From Clostridiaceae bacterium (GTDB taxonomy: Bacteria; Bacillota; Clostridia; Lachnospirales; Lachnospiraceae): a DNA stretch of 51,659 nucleotides. Below are positions 42,566-51,048 of the stretch, in pieces. The translations under genes were made by a program, and so were the position numbers. The stretch is taken from the NCBI GenBank assembly GCA_910574345.1, contig CAJSZV010000032.1:1-51659 (forward strand), given 5' to 3'. Under the pieces are notes generated by a model, which saw only the letters and a list, made by a program, of their open reading frames with translations, had not been told where the DNA came from and did no database searches. The number at the start of each line of letters is the position of its first letter. Position 1 is the stretch's first letter.

Positions 42566-43015
42566 ATGAAGCGGGATAAATTCAAAAAAATGCGGCTTCA
42601 GCTGGAGACGTTGAAGCCTGCGAAAGCGGAGGATTGTGCGCTGCTTTTGCAGGGGCTGACCATGGAGACATCGGAGACGTCAAATTTTTCTATGGAATCT
42701 GTGGAGCAGAAAAAGAGGGAGTTGAAAAATGGCATTCTGTCGGTGGAGATGGAGGCCAGGGGAATCCGGACGGATGATAAGCGTCTGGCTCATTTGAAGA
42801 CGGGAAGGCAGGCGGAAATTTTGGATTATAATTATTTTAAATCCAGGATGCCGGAAATGGTGATTACGGATATTCAGGCGGAGGTGTTTGATTTTCGTAA
42901 AAACAGGGTGGTTCCGTTTGCGGTAAAGAGGCTGGAGTTTTCTTTCGGCAATGGAAAAAAGGTTGACATAACAGATAGGGTGAGTGTGTTATCACTGGAC
43001 CGTCTGGCAGGCTGA
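42566..43015 (+). CDS. Hypothetical conjugative-element protein
   Basis: In this 149-residue protein, ATG 42566 follows AAAGGAGGGG; frames extending further up run through the terminator. The N-terminal half is basic and helical (MKRDKFKKMRLQLETLKP), the middle has GIRTDDKRLAHLKTGRQAEIL and the end a beta-rich EVFDFRKNRVVPFAVKRLEFSFGNGKKV. No family is recognised with confidence. It is followed 16 bp later by another small gene. Confidence 0.6.
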   Translation: MKRDKFKKMRLQLETLKPAKAEDCALLLQGLTMETSETSNFSMESVEQKKRELKNGILSVEMEARGIRTDDKRLAHLKTGRQAEILDYNYFKSRMPEMVITDIQAEVFDFRKNRVVPFAVKRLEFSFGNGKKVDITDRVSVLSLDRLAG

Positions 43016-43031
43016 GGAAAGGGGAAATTTT

Positions 43032-43271
43032 ATGGTGAAGGATGTAAAACTGCAGGCAAAGAGAAGTGTTCATGTGACGGGGAAAGTCCAGTTTCCGGTG
43101 AAGATTGGGGAAGAGGCCTGTTATCTTTATGGAGACAGCGTATGGTGGACGGACCGGGTGAAAAGGATTCTTGAGATTGCGGCAGATTATATCCGCATTG
43201 AGACCACGCATTACTATTATACGATTGTGTGGAATGACAAGGAGCAGGGGCGGTTGCGGGCCGCTGCGTAA
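43032..43271 (+). CDS. Small hypothetical protein
   Basis: This 79-residue basic, beta-rich protein (VKDVKLQAKRSVHVTGKVQFPV, YYYTIVWNDKEQGRLR) starts at ATG 43032 behind AAAGGGG. No domain is recognised. It shares the transcription unit of the preceding gene. Confidence 0.55.
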   Translation: MVKDVKLQAKRSVHVTGKVQFPVKIGEEACYLYGDSVWWTDRVKRILEIAADYIRIETTHYYYTIVWNDKEQGRLRAAA

Positions 43272-43356
43272 GATAGCAGGAAGGAGTGGGAGAGCGGCCA
43301 TTTTATGGCTGCTTTTTCACGTTACAGGAAAAGGCGGATGGATTGGTAAAGAAAAA

Positions 43357-43385
43357 TTGTATTGGCTGTCTTTTTATGATAAGAT
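43357..43385 (+). promoter_or_regulatory. Promoter of the AAA/PD-(D/E)XK gene
   Basis: TTGTAT, 17 bp, TAAGAT; lies 50 bp before the start codon at 43435. Confidence 0.5.
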
Positions 43386-43434
43386 AGATTGTATGAATAG
43401 GTGATGTTTGAGATTCTGGGAAAGGAATGGGGAT

Positions 43435-45045
43435 ATGGGACGATATTTAGACAGCAGAGAGCCTTTTGAATCATACAGGGGAATTGCCGGGACCCGGTTT
43501 TTTGTGGATAAAACATTGCTTTTGGAAGATATTTTGAAGGCGGTTGAAGTAGATGGACAAAGGTATTTATGTATTACTAGACCGCGGCGCTTTGGTAAAA
43601 GTGTTATGGCAAACATGGTAGCGGCATTTTTAGGGAGGGCAGAGGAAACAGGAGATCTTTTTAGCCGGTTGGAGATTGGGCAGTCGGAATGCTGCCATGG
43701 GCATTTGAATCAATATCCGGTCATTTATATTGATTTTAGCGAAACTCCGGAGAACTGTGTTTCCTATCGTGAGTATATCAGCAGGGTGCTGGAGGGCTTG
43801 AAGCAGGATTTGTCGGAAGCATTTCCGGAGATTGTTACGGATACGGGGATATCCGTATGGGATATATTGAAGCAGGTTTTCCGAAAGGCAGGGAAGAAGT
43901 TTGTTTTTGTGATTGATGAGTGGGATTCCATATTCCATATGTCTTTTATTACAGAGGAGGATAAAAAGGCGTACCTTCTTTTTTTGAAGTCTCTTTTAAA
44001 GGATAAGGCATATGTGAAGTTTGTGTATATGACAGGGGTGCTTCCCATTGCAAAGTATTCTAGTGGTTCGGAACTGAATATGTTTGTGGAGTATGATATG
44101 ACGGTGATGGAGAGGTTTAGTGACTGCTTTGGGTTTGTGGAAAAGGAGGTTGATCGTCTTTTTGATATTTACCTTCAGACAACGAAAGGGCCGAAGATTA
44201 CACGGAAGGATCTGGAGGTGTGGTATGATGGGTATTATACGGCAGCGGGGGAGAGATTATATAATCCTCGTTCTGTGGTGTGTGCGCTGGTTAATAATCA
44301 GTTGGCAAATTATTGGACCAGCTCCGGGCCGTATGATGAGATATTCTTTTATGTGAAAAATAATGTGGATGATCTGCGGGATGATCTGGTTCTGATGATT
44401 GCCGGTGAAGGGGTGGAAGCGGAGATTCGGAATTATGCCGCTGTTTCTATGGAGTTGAATACAAAGGATGAAATTTATTCGGCTATGGTAATCTATGGCC
44501 TGCTTACCTATAGGGATGGAGAGGTGTCTATTCCCAATAAGGAGCTGATGGATAAGTTCAGGGAGCTGCTTATGGGCAAGGAGTCCATGGGATATGTGTA
44601 CCGGCTGGCTAATGAGTCCAAAAGGATGCTGGCGGCGACCTTACATGGGGACACAGCAGTTATGGCAGAGATTCTGGAGTTTGCCCATAATACGGAATCG
44701 CCTATTTTTTCGTATAATAGTGAGATTGAATTGTCGGCCGTGGTGAATCTGGTTTATCTGGCAGCCAGGGATAAATACCGTGTGGAGCGTGAGGATAAAG
44801 GGGGGAAAGGGTATGTGGATTTTATCTTTTATCCGGAACGGAAACATGGGGACGCATTGATCCTGGAATTAAAGGTGGACAGTACGCCGCAGGAGGCAAT
44901 TAAGCAGATTAAGGATAAGGGATATGCGTTACGGTTCAAGGGAAAAATGGGGGAGAAACCAAAGTATACGGGGAGGATTTTAGCTGTGGGAATCAGTTAC
45001 AGCACAAAGACGAAGGAGCATTCCTGCAGGGTGGAAGTGTTGTAG
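43435..45045 (+). CDS. AAA-ATPase-like protein with C-terminal PD-(D/E)XK nuclease domain
   Basis: This protein of about 536 residues starts at ATG 43435 behind AAAGGAATGGGG. The N-terminal part has YRGIAGTRFFVDKTLLLEDI and the Walker A-like RPRRFGKS; Walker B is FVFVIDEWDS. The C-terminal part has a nuclease-like core GYVDFIFYPER...ALILELKVD (D near 461, E-x-K near 479). This is the AAA-ATPase-like/DUF1703 architecture common in Clostridia and Bacteroidetes genomes; members are thought to be mobile or defensive nucleases, with no proven function. It has its own promoter and lies between small element genes and the secretion operon. Confidence 0.8.
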   Translation: MGRYLDSREPFESYRGIAGTRFFVDKTLLLEDILKAVEVDGQRYLCITRPRRFGKSVMANMVAAFLGRAEETGDLFSRLEIGQSECCHGHLNQYPVIYIDFSETPENCVSYREYISRVLEGLKQDLSEAFPEIVTDTGISVWDILKQVFRKAGKKFVFVIDEWDSIFHMSFITEEDKKAYLLFLKSLLKDKAYVKFVYMTGVLPIAKYSSGSELNMFVEYDMTVMERFSDCFGFVEKEVDRLFDIYLQTTKGPKITRKDLEVWYDGYYTAAGERLYNPRSVVCALVNNQLANYWTSSGPYDEIFFYVKNNVDDLRDDLVLMIAGEGVEAEIRNYAAVSMELNTKDEIYSAMVIYGLLTYRDGEVSIPNKELMDKFRELLMGKESMGYVYRLANESKRMLAATLHGDTAVMAEILEFAHNTESPIFSYNSEIELSAVVNLVYLAARDKYRVEREDKGGKGYVDFIFYPERKHGDALILELKVDSTPQEAIKQIKDKGYALRFKGKMGEKPKYTGRILAVGISYSTKTKEHSCRVEVL

Positions 45046-45152
45046 AGGATTTGCAGGGTGAGACAAGTTTTGTGTTGGTTTGTTTGATGCTATTATGGTA
45101 TGAAGAGGAAACGTTTTGATGAAAAGCCGCAGGCTGGAAAGGAGTATGAACC

Positions 45153-45173
45153 TTGTGCCACGGTGGCAGAAGG
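45153..45173 (+). repeat. Isolated copy of the parB-array repeat
   Basis: TTGTGCCACGGTGGCAGAAGG differs from array copy 2 (37195) at one base. It lies 7.6 kb from the array, 65 bp ahead of the secretion-operon promoter. Confidence 0.9.
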
Positions 45174-45217
45174 TGGAATTGGGACGGAAAAGAGACTACA
45201 TTGGGTCTGTGCGGCTA

Positions 45218-45246
45218 TTGACTTGCGATTTTGAATCTTTTATAAT
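45218..45246 (+). promoter_or_regulatory. Promoter of the type IV secretion operon
   Basis: TTGACT, 17 bp, TATAAT. Transcription from about 45253 passes the leader terminator at 45323-45353 before reaching the pilin gene. Confidence 0.8.
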
Positions 45247-45309
45247 GGTATCATCAATTTTTATGCATGGTTAAGACATGGAGAGCCATAGGAATTGAAA
45301 CCGAATATT

Positions 45310-45353
45310 GCAATCATGGGAAGCAATCATCAAATTTGGTGGTTGCTTTTTTT
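45310..45353 (+). terminator. Attenuator in the secretion-operon leader
   Basis: GCAATCATCAAA (45323-45334) pairs with TTTGGTGGTTGC (45335-45346) and is followed by seven T. The same 5' arm GCAATCAT also occurs at 45310-45317 and can compete for the 3' arm, which would form a weaker alternative structure. The pilin start lies 28 bp downstream. Confidence 0.7.
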
Positions 45354-45452
45354 GCGCCCGAAAGGGCGGGAAGGAGGCTGATGGTGTTGGTTCGGAAGGT
45401 GAAGAACGGTCTGGAGGCCGTGGGCAGAAAGGCGGAGAGCTAGATTCCCCGG

Positions 45453-45770
45453 ATGGCGGGATGTGCTTATGCTGTGGGGATGATGACGGCTCTGATGTGT
45501 CAGACGGCATATGCAACGGATATTTTTGGTGTGGCGAAAAGCGCTATGCAGCAGGTGTACACGGATGTGGCCGGTCTGGCGACCGTGGGGGCTGTGGTGT
45601 GTGCGGCTGTGTGTCTGTTCCTGATGAATTTCTCCAAGTCGGGAAAGACCGTGGATGAGTCCAGGGCCTGGCTGAAGCGGATTATTATCTGCTGGGCGGC
45701 GCTGATGACGCTGGGGGCTATTGTGACTTACATGGAGAAGATTATTCCGCAGAGTTCATTTACACCGTAA
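45453..45770 (+). CDS. VirB2/TrbC-like conjugative pilin, N-terminus split by amber codon
   Basis: This 105-residue protein has a signal-like start (AYAVGMMTALMCQTAYATD) and two membrane segments (about 38-60 and 75-92), as in VirB2/TrbC pilins; a cyclised or polymerised pilin forms the transfer channel. The natural start seems to be ATG 45381 behind GGAAGGAGG, in the same frame, encoding 20 basic residues (MVLVRKVKNGLEAVGRKAES) that suit a long signal peptide. TAG at 45441 interrupts it four codons before ATG 45453. Either translation re-starts at 45453 (poor ribosome site), the amber is suppressed, or the gene is damaged. The VirB6-like gene follows. Confidence 0.7.
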   Translation: MAGCAYAVGMMTALMCQTAYATDIFGVAKSAMQQVYTDVAGLATVGAVVCAAVCLFLMNFSKSGKTVDESRAWLKRIIICWAALMTLGAIVTYMEKIIPQSSFTP

Positions 45771-45780
45771 ACAGGGAGAG

Positions 45781-45812
45781 CCGGACAGGGAAACTTGTCC
45801 GGTGTTTGTTTT
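45781..45812 (+). terminator. Hairpin after pilin gene
   Basis: CCGGACA pairs with TGTCCGG and TGTTTGTTTT follows. It may lower transcription of the following genes relative to the abundant pilin. Confidence 0.6.
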
Positions 45813-46104
45813 ATGGGGGGTGAAGGTTGTGGATGGTTTTCAGGTGGATTGAGGAGAAGTATTTGTGAATGGATTGGATGGAAGTGTCTGGATCATCTAT
45901 GATTTAAATTCATTTGGGGGCAGGGCAAGGATAAGATGTTGCTGATTTTGAAAAAAGAAAAGGCCGGCGCTCTCCCGGCAGGAAGGAGGTGGGAGGCCTC
46001 TGGAGAAGGAAAATGGAATAGAATAGGGCGTGTTTTTGGAGCTTTCATCGGTCTGGTAGATGGCGGGAAGGGAGGAAAGCGTGCCTGGAAAATAGGAGGA
46101 ATGA
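45813..46104. other. Spacer between pilin and VirB6-like genes
   Basis: About 290 bp with an open but unlikely frame at 45936-46133 (Lys/Gly-rich, overlaps the next gene). No gene is supported. In related operons this place is often empty or holds a second small pilin-like gene. Confidence 0.45.
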
Positions 46105-48765
46105 ATGGGCTGGTTATTGGAATTGCTGTTTGAGTCTGTGAGTGAGATGTGTTCTAAGTTTATTGTGGACATGATGGATGTTGCCAGCGGGATGTTTACG
46201 GAGATATTGTCTTGTGATCTGGATCTGTTTGAGGAATTGTTTGGGGTGGCGGGGGATTTGTACCGGAATGCCATTGTGCCTATGGGGGTGGCGCTGCTTT
46301 TGATGATTCTGGTGTGGCAGCTGTTTAAGTCTATGTTTGGGAAGCTGGGGACTGCTTCGGAGGACCCGGTGGAGCTGGTGTTCCGGTCTTGTTTTTGTCT
46401 GTTTATGATTTTGTTTGCCAAGGATATTGTGAATTATATCCTGGAGGTTGCGGGGACGCCTTATGACTGGGTGGTGGGGACTGTGATCACGGTGGATTCG
46501 TTTAGTGAGTATGTGACGGCGGCGGAAGGGGTCATGTCGGTTCTGGGAATTGATGTGATGACGATTTCCATATTGAAGCTGCTGCTGCAGCTGGTGGTGG
46601 CTTGGAATTATTTTAAGATGTTATTTATTCTGGCAGAGCGGTATGTGCTGCTGGGGATCTTTTCTTATACATCGCCGCTGGCATTTGCGGCGGGAGGGGC
46701 TAAGGCGACCAACAATGTGCTGTGCTCCTGGACGAAGATGTTTGGGGGGCAGGTGCTGGTGGTGATTCTGGATGCCTGGTGCGTGAAGATGTTTTTGTCG
46801 GCTTATGGGAATATGATGGCAAGTTCTTATGGGTTTACGAAGTTTTTTGCGGCCAATATGTGCCTTATCGGGTTTTGCAAGATTACGGCGAAGCTGGATT
46901 CTTATATGGGGTCTTTGGGTGTGAACCTGGGACGGATCGGCGGCGGTATGAGCGGACTGGGGGCATTGCTTATGGCCGGGCGGCTTATGAATTTCGGCGG
47001 CAGGAAAGGGGCTGCACAGGGGGAGCATGGCGGCCATATGAATTTTGGTTCAGGGAAGACGATTCCTTTGGGGAACGGAAGTCCGGGGTTTGCTGGAAAT
47101 GGAATGACGGGGGGAACGGGACAGCCGGGAGGAGGTATTGGAGGAGTGGGTGCGGATGGCTTTGGAGGCCAGGCACCAGAATTTATGGGAAAAGGAGAGA
47201 AGCCGGGGGAAGGCGCGGGATTTGGAGAGTTCGGCGGGGATATGGAGCATGGGGAGGGGCAGAACCTTCCTTTTGGTGTGCCGGAAGAGGATTCTGCCAG
47301 GCTCATGGGAACGGAAGGCGGAGAGATGGATTTGGGAAGCAGCGGGGTGGAAGACGGGCCTTTTGGTTCGGCTATGGATACGGGGGAGGACATGCCGGAA
47401 GGTATGGAATCTTTTGGAACAGAAATGGTACATGGTGGCGTGGAGCCTTTTGGGACAGAAATGGAGGCAGAAAGTATGGCGCCTTTTGGAATGGAAGACG
47501 GGGGTGCGGAGTTTATGGGCCAGAGTATGGGGTCAGGAGATATGGAGTTGGACGGCGGCGGAATCCCTATGGAGGGTATGAATGGCCTGGAGGACTATGC
47601 TGGAATGTCTGGTGAGGATACGGCTTTTGGTGGAATGTTTGAGGCTGCGGCGGGTATGGAGGACGGAAGTTCCGGCATGTCAGCGGAGGATTTTGAACCG
47701 GCGGATATGGGCAGCTTTGGAGGCTCTTTTGCTGAAAGTATGGATAGCTTTTCGGGCGGGTTGGGAGACTTTGACCGTGAGGAGGCTGGATATGGCGAAG
47801 CGGCTATGGATATGGCTGGTATGGGATATGGAGCCGGAGGTATTTCGGGTATGGAAGGAATGGCGGAAGGCGGAGTATCGGCTGGTGGAATTGGTATGGC
47901 TGGAGGCATAGGCGGCGGAGATGTAGGTGCAGGAATTGGAGATATAGGTGCAGGAAGCGCAGGTACAGGAAGTGTGGACGTTGGAAATGTGGGCGTAGGT
48001 GCAGGAAACGCAGGTGTTGGAGGTGTAGGAATTGGAAACGCTGCGAATATGGAAACAGGATTTGGGACTGGCGATTCTGAGAAGATCGGCAGTGTGTCCG
48101 GGGCTGATATTGGTACTAGAAATGGATATTCGTCCGGGAATGGTTTGGGGCAGGTTGCTGGTAATGGTTCGGGAGAGGCTTTCAGAGCGGAAGGCGGCAT
48201 GGCAGGCAGTTCTGCTTCTGGTGCAGGAAATATGGACGGTGTGGTGCATGGAATGCCAGGGCCAGGAGATTATGGGACTGGAATGCCTGGAGCATACAGA
48301 GCAGAACGGGACGGCGAAGGGTATATGCGTTATGACGCCTCCCGGTTTGAGAGGCCCCAGGGTGAGTACCAGACAATCCATGAGAACGGAAAGACCTTTT
48401 ATGAACTTCCGGAAACGGCGAAAGCACCGGGAATCCTTCCAGAAACCAGGGTATCTCTGGAAAAGGACGGGACTCTTAAGCTGGAGAAGATTTACAGGGA
48501 GCAGAGGGCTGTGCCGGGGAACCAGGGAGAACGAGCGGAAACCGGGAACAGAACGGAGAGGCCGAAGGCTCAAAATGGAACAGGGAAGGCTGGAGCCGGA
48601 GATGAAAAATCAGGCAGCGGGTCTTTTGAGAGAAAGCCGGGAGAGAAAACAAAGCCTGTGGGAAAGCCGGGAATGAAACAGAGAGGGAAAGGCCAGGGGG
48701 CTGCCGACAATACGGGGCAGTCGGGAAGAGGCCGTGATCAGAGGAATGGGAGTGGCAGGAAATAG
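46105..48765 (+). CDS. VirB6/TrbL-like channel protein with long Gly/Met-rich tail
   Basis: This 886-residue protein starts at ATG 46105 behind AATAGGAGGA. Residues 1-290 carry about six membrane segments (IVPMGVALLLMILVWQLF; FCLFMILFAKDIVNYIL; ILKLLLQLVVAWNYF and others) and the loop LLGIFSYTSPLAFAAGG typical of VirB6-like proteins of Gram-positive ICEs. Residues about 295-760 are low-complexity: Gly/Met/Phe/Glu-rich, with PFGTEM-type units and a GVGAGNAGVG-type run (about 605-650). The end is charged (TRVSLEKDGTLKLEKIYRE, then a Lys/Gly/Arg-rich tail). It builds the inner-membrane channel of the mating apparatus. A protruding or cytosolic role of the tail is unknown. Confidence 0.85.
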   Translation: MGWLLELLFESVSEMCSKFIVDMMDVASGMFTEILSCDLDLFEELFGVAGDLYRNAIVPMGVALLLMILVWQLFKSMFGKLGTASEDPVELVFRSCFCLFMILFAKDIVNYILEVAGTPYDWVVGTVITVDSFSEYVTAAEGVMSVLGIDVMTISILKLLLQLVVAWNYFKMLFILAERYVLLGIFSYTSPLAFAAGGAKATNNVLCSWTKMFGGQVLVVILDAWCVKMFLSAYGNMMASSYGFTKFFAANMCLIGFCKITAKLDSYMGSLGVNLGRIGGGMSGLGALLMAGRLMNFGGRKGAAQGEHGGHMNFGSGKTIPLGNGSPGFAGNGMTGGTGQPGGGIGGVGADGFGGQAPEFMGKGEKPGEGAGFGEFGGDMEHGEGQNLPFGVPEEDSARLMGTEGGEMDLGSSGVEDGPFGSAMDTGEDMPEGMESFGTEMVHGGVEPFGTEMEAESMAPFGMEDGGAEFMGQSMGSGDMELDGGGIPMEGMNGLEDYAGMSGEDTAFGGMFEAAAGMEDGSSGMSAEDFEPADMGSFGGSFAESMDSFSGGLGDFDREEAGYGEAAMDMAGMGYGAGGISGMEGMAEGGVSAGGIGMAGGIGGGDVGAGIGDIGAGSAGTGSVDVGNVGVGAGNAGVGGVGIGNAANMETGFGTGDSEKIGSVSGADIGTRNGYSSGNGLGQVAGNGSGEAFRAEGGMAGSSASGAGNMDGVVHGMPGPGDYGTGMPGAYRAERDGEGYMRYDASRFERPQGEYQTIHENGKTFYELPETAKAPGILPETRVSLEKDGTLKLEKIYREQRAVPGNQGERAETGNRTERPKAQNGTGKAGAGDEKSGSGSFERKPGEKTKPVGKPGMKQRGKGQGAADNTGQSGRGRDQRNGSGRK

Positions 48766-48795
48766 AGATTGGGGATTCCCATATAAGGAGAGTTT

Positions 48796-50943
48796 ATGTT
48801 GGAGGATTGGAGGGACAATGGGCCGCTTGATAAAGCGGCAGAAATGGCTGCCCGGGGAGCCCGGGCAGCGGGGCAGGCGGAGAGGATAGCTCAGGCGGTA
48901 CAGTCGGCTCATGGGGCTATGGCAGCGACAGGTGCAGCCAGCGCAGGCGGGGCGGCTGGGGGCATGGCCGTGGGAAGTGCGCTGGCAGGGCCTTTGGGGG
49001 CGGCTGTGGGTGCGCTGGTTACAAGTAAGACGTTTTGGAAGGTGGTTCTTTCGATTCTTTTGTCTGTTCTTTTGTTTGTTTTTGTGATTGTCAATGGGGT
49101 GGGGATTATTTTGGCTTATCTGGGGTTTGGGGACGCGGATGGGTATGTGGCCCAGGCCAGGGAGGCGGAGTACCGGAATATTAAAAACCAGATTGATATT
49201 CTTTTGGCGGAGGATTCTCAGCTGGCGGAGGAGATTTATGGGCTGATTGAAGCGGAGAGGGATTCTCTGTATGGAAAGATCGGTGAGGATTTTGATGAGA
49301 ACTGGGAGGATTGTGACGGGTATGAGGTGGAGACGGATGAGTATGAAACGGTGCTGAAGCGGAATCTGAGCCGTTATCTTGCGGTGCTGATTGAGGAGGA
49401 GTGGAGTGGGAGTCGGATTGTGGGATTTAACGGGTATGGTTCTTATGGCGGAATGGATGGGAACCTGACCAGTGTGTATGATGAGTATTTTGCTCTGGCG
49501 GCTGCCACTTATCAGGTGCCGGAGGCGCTTTTGAAGGCTATGGCTAAGGTGGAGTCTGATTTTAACCCCAATGCGGTTTCGAGGGCAGGGGCTGTGGGGA
49601 TTATGCAGCTTATGCCGGCCACGGCAAGGAACCTGGGGGTGACCGATCCTTATGATCCGAAGCAGAATATTATGGGAGGGGCGAAGTACATACAGGAGAT
49701 GTTACGGACATTTTCTGCGTATCCTAATGGGCTTGATCTGGCGCTGGCGGCTTACAATGCGGGGCCGGGGGCGGTGAAAAGGGCTGGGTATCGGATTCCT
49801 CAGAATGAGGAGACGCCTGCTTATGTAGAGAAAGTGAAGGGGTATCTGATTTTTACGGATATGGTTCAAGGGAATGGGAATGGAGGCCTGGAAGGAGAGG
49901 GTTCTGGAGAGGCTGATGGGAATGGTGAAAATTCTGGTGAGACAGGGGGAGTGGAAACAGGGGGAGAAATACAAGGAGCAGAGAGTGGAAATGGAGATGG
50001 GACAGGAGAGTCTGGGATTGTGAGTGGAAGTCTGGAGGTATCGGGAGTGTTGTTAAAGTCTCTGGTGGAGGAGCGGGCTTCGGAGTTTCTGGGCTGGACA
50101 CAGACGGGAACCCACACAGAGACGGAAGGGTCCGGGGATGATGAGGTGGAAAGGGAGATTGCGGATTATGCCATTGTGGTGCTGCTGGAGCCGGAGCTTT
50201 CGGAGGTGAAAACGGGGTATGAGTACCGGATGGTTACGGATCAGACATCTTTTAATTATGTGCTGACCTTGTTTCAGATAGCCAGCCAGGGGGCGGAAGG
50301 AGTTCAGGATCTGGTGCTGCGGGCGGCAAGCTGGAAAGATTTCGTGCTGGGGGAAGGGGCTTCGGAGGATATTTATACCGGGACGATTTCCACGGAGGGG
50401 GACCGGATTGCGTATGATACGGTGGCCGGCTGTGTGGGGGAGGCGGTTTACTACAACCAGGGGGAGGAGCCGTGGGCTTCTCTGCCTTATGGGGGAAGTA
50501 ATATCCGGTCGTCCGGGTGCGGGCCTACGGCACTGGCTATTGTGATTTCTACCTTGACAGGGGAGAGAGTTACACCGGAGATGACGGGGAGGTTTGCCAT
50601 TTCCGGAGGGTATTATGTGAAGGGGAAAGGGACAAGCCATGCATTTCCGGCTGCTGCGGCTGCTCACTGGGGGCTTTCTGTGGAGAGGATGAAGCGGGAA
50701 CGGATGAATGAGGTGGTGAAGGGGCTTAAGAACGGGAAAATGGCGGTGGTGATCTGCGCGGAGAATACGATTTCGGGGAGCAGCGGGCATTATATTGTGC
50801 TGACCGGGGTGACGGAGAATGGGTATCTGACCATTGCTGACCCTGGGAGCCGGACCAGGACGGGGAATCTGTACAGTCCGGCTACCATTCAGTCGTATGC
50901 CAGGGATTTGGCGGATGGGAGTATCTGGTTGATTGGGAAGTAG
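48796..50943 (+). CDS. VirB1-like murein hydrolase: lytic transglycosylase plus C39-like peptidase
   Basis: This 715-residue protein starts behind ATAAGGAGAG. Residues 1-75 are Ala/Gly-rich, a membrane helix spans about 76-103, then an SLT lytic transglycosylase domain (about 220-355) with catalytic E253 in AKVESDFNPNAVS and GIMQLMPATA, and AAYNAGPG. A Gly/Glu/Ser linker (355-410) leads to a beta-rich domain and a C39/papain-like peptidase domain (about 540-715) with C575 in SSGCGPTAL and a His in SSGHYIVLTG. Such two-headed enzymes open the cell wall for the mating channel in Gram-positive conjugation systems. It follows virB6 by 30 bp. Confidence 0.9.
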   Translation: MLEDWRDNGPLDKAAEMAARGARAAGQAERIAQAVQSAHGAMAATGAASAGGAAGGMAVGSALAGPLGAAVGALVTSKTFWKVVLSILLSVLLFVFVIVNGVGIILAYLGFGDADGYVAQAREAEYRNIKNQIDILLAEDSQLAEEIYGLIEAERDSLYGKIGEDFDENWEDCDGYEVETDEYETVLKRNLSRYLAVLIEEEWSGSRIVGFNGYGSYGGMDGNLTSVYDEYFALAAATYQVPEALLKAMAKVESDFNPNAVSRAGAVGIMQLMPATARNLGVTDPYDPKQNIMGGAKYIQEMLRTFSAYPNGLDLALAAYNAGPGAVKRAGYRIPQNEETPAYVEKVKGYLIFTDMVQGNGNGGLEGEGSGEADGNGENSGETGGVETGGEIQGAESGNGDGTGESGIVSGSLEVSGVLLKSLVEERASEFLGWTQTGTHTETEGSGDDEVEREIADYAIVVLLEPELSEVKTGYEYRMVTDQTSFNYVLTLFQIASQGAEGVQDLVLRAASWKDFVLGEGASEDIYTGTISTEGDRIAYDTVAGCVGEAVYYNQGEEPWASLPYGGSNIRSSGCGPTALAIVISTLTGERVTPEMTGRFAISGGYYVKGKGTSHAFPAAAAAHWGLSVERMKRERMNEVVKGLKNGKMAVVICAENTISGSSGHYIVLTGVTENGYLTIADPGSRTRTGNLYSPATIQSYARDLADGSIWLIGK

Positions 50944-51048
50944 GGGGGATAAGAAAGATAAAATGGGGAGAATGGGTGCGAAAAGGGTATGGGGGATTTG
51001 TATTTTGTGTGGAAGCGGTTTTGTGTGGAAAGGGGAAGGTGGTGGAAA

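Noticed and set aside
45936-46133. 65-codon frame between pilin and VirB6-like genes
   Set aside because: Overlaps the start of the VirB6-like gene, Lys/Gly-rich without membrane segment, and no family resemblance.
46621-48573. Several long minus- and plus-strand frames inside the VirB6-like gene
   Set aside because: They arise from the Gly/Met-rich repetitive sequence; the VirB6 frame has membrane segments, a ribosome site and continuity.
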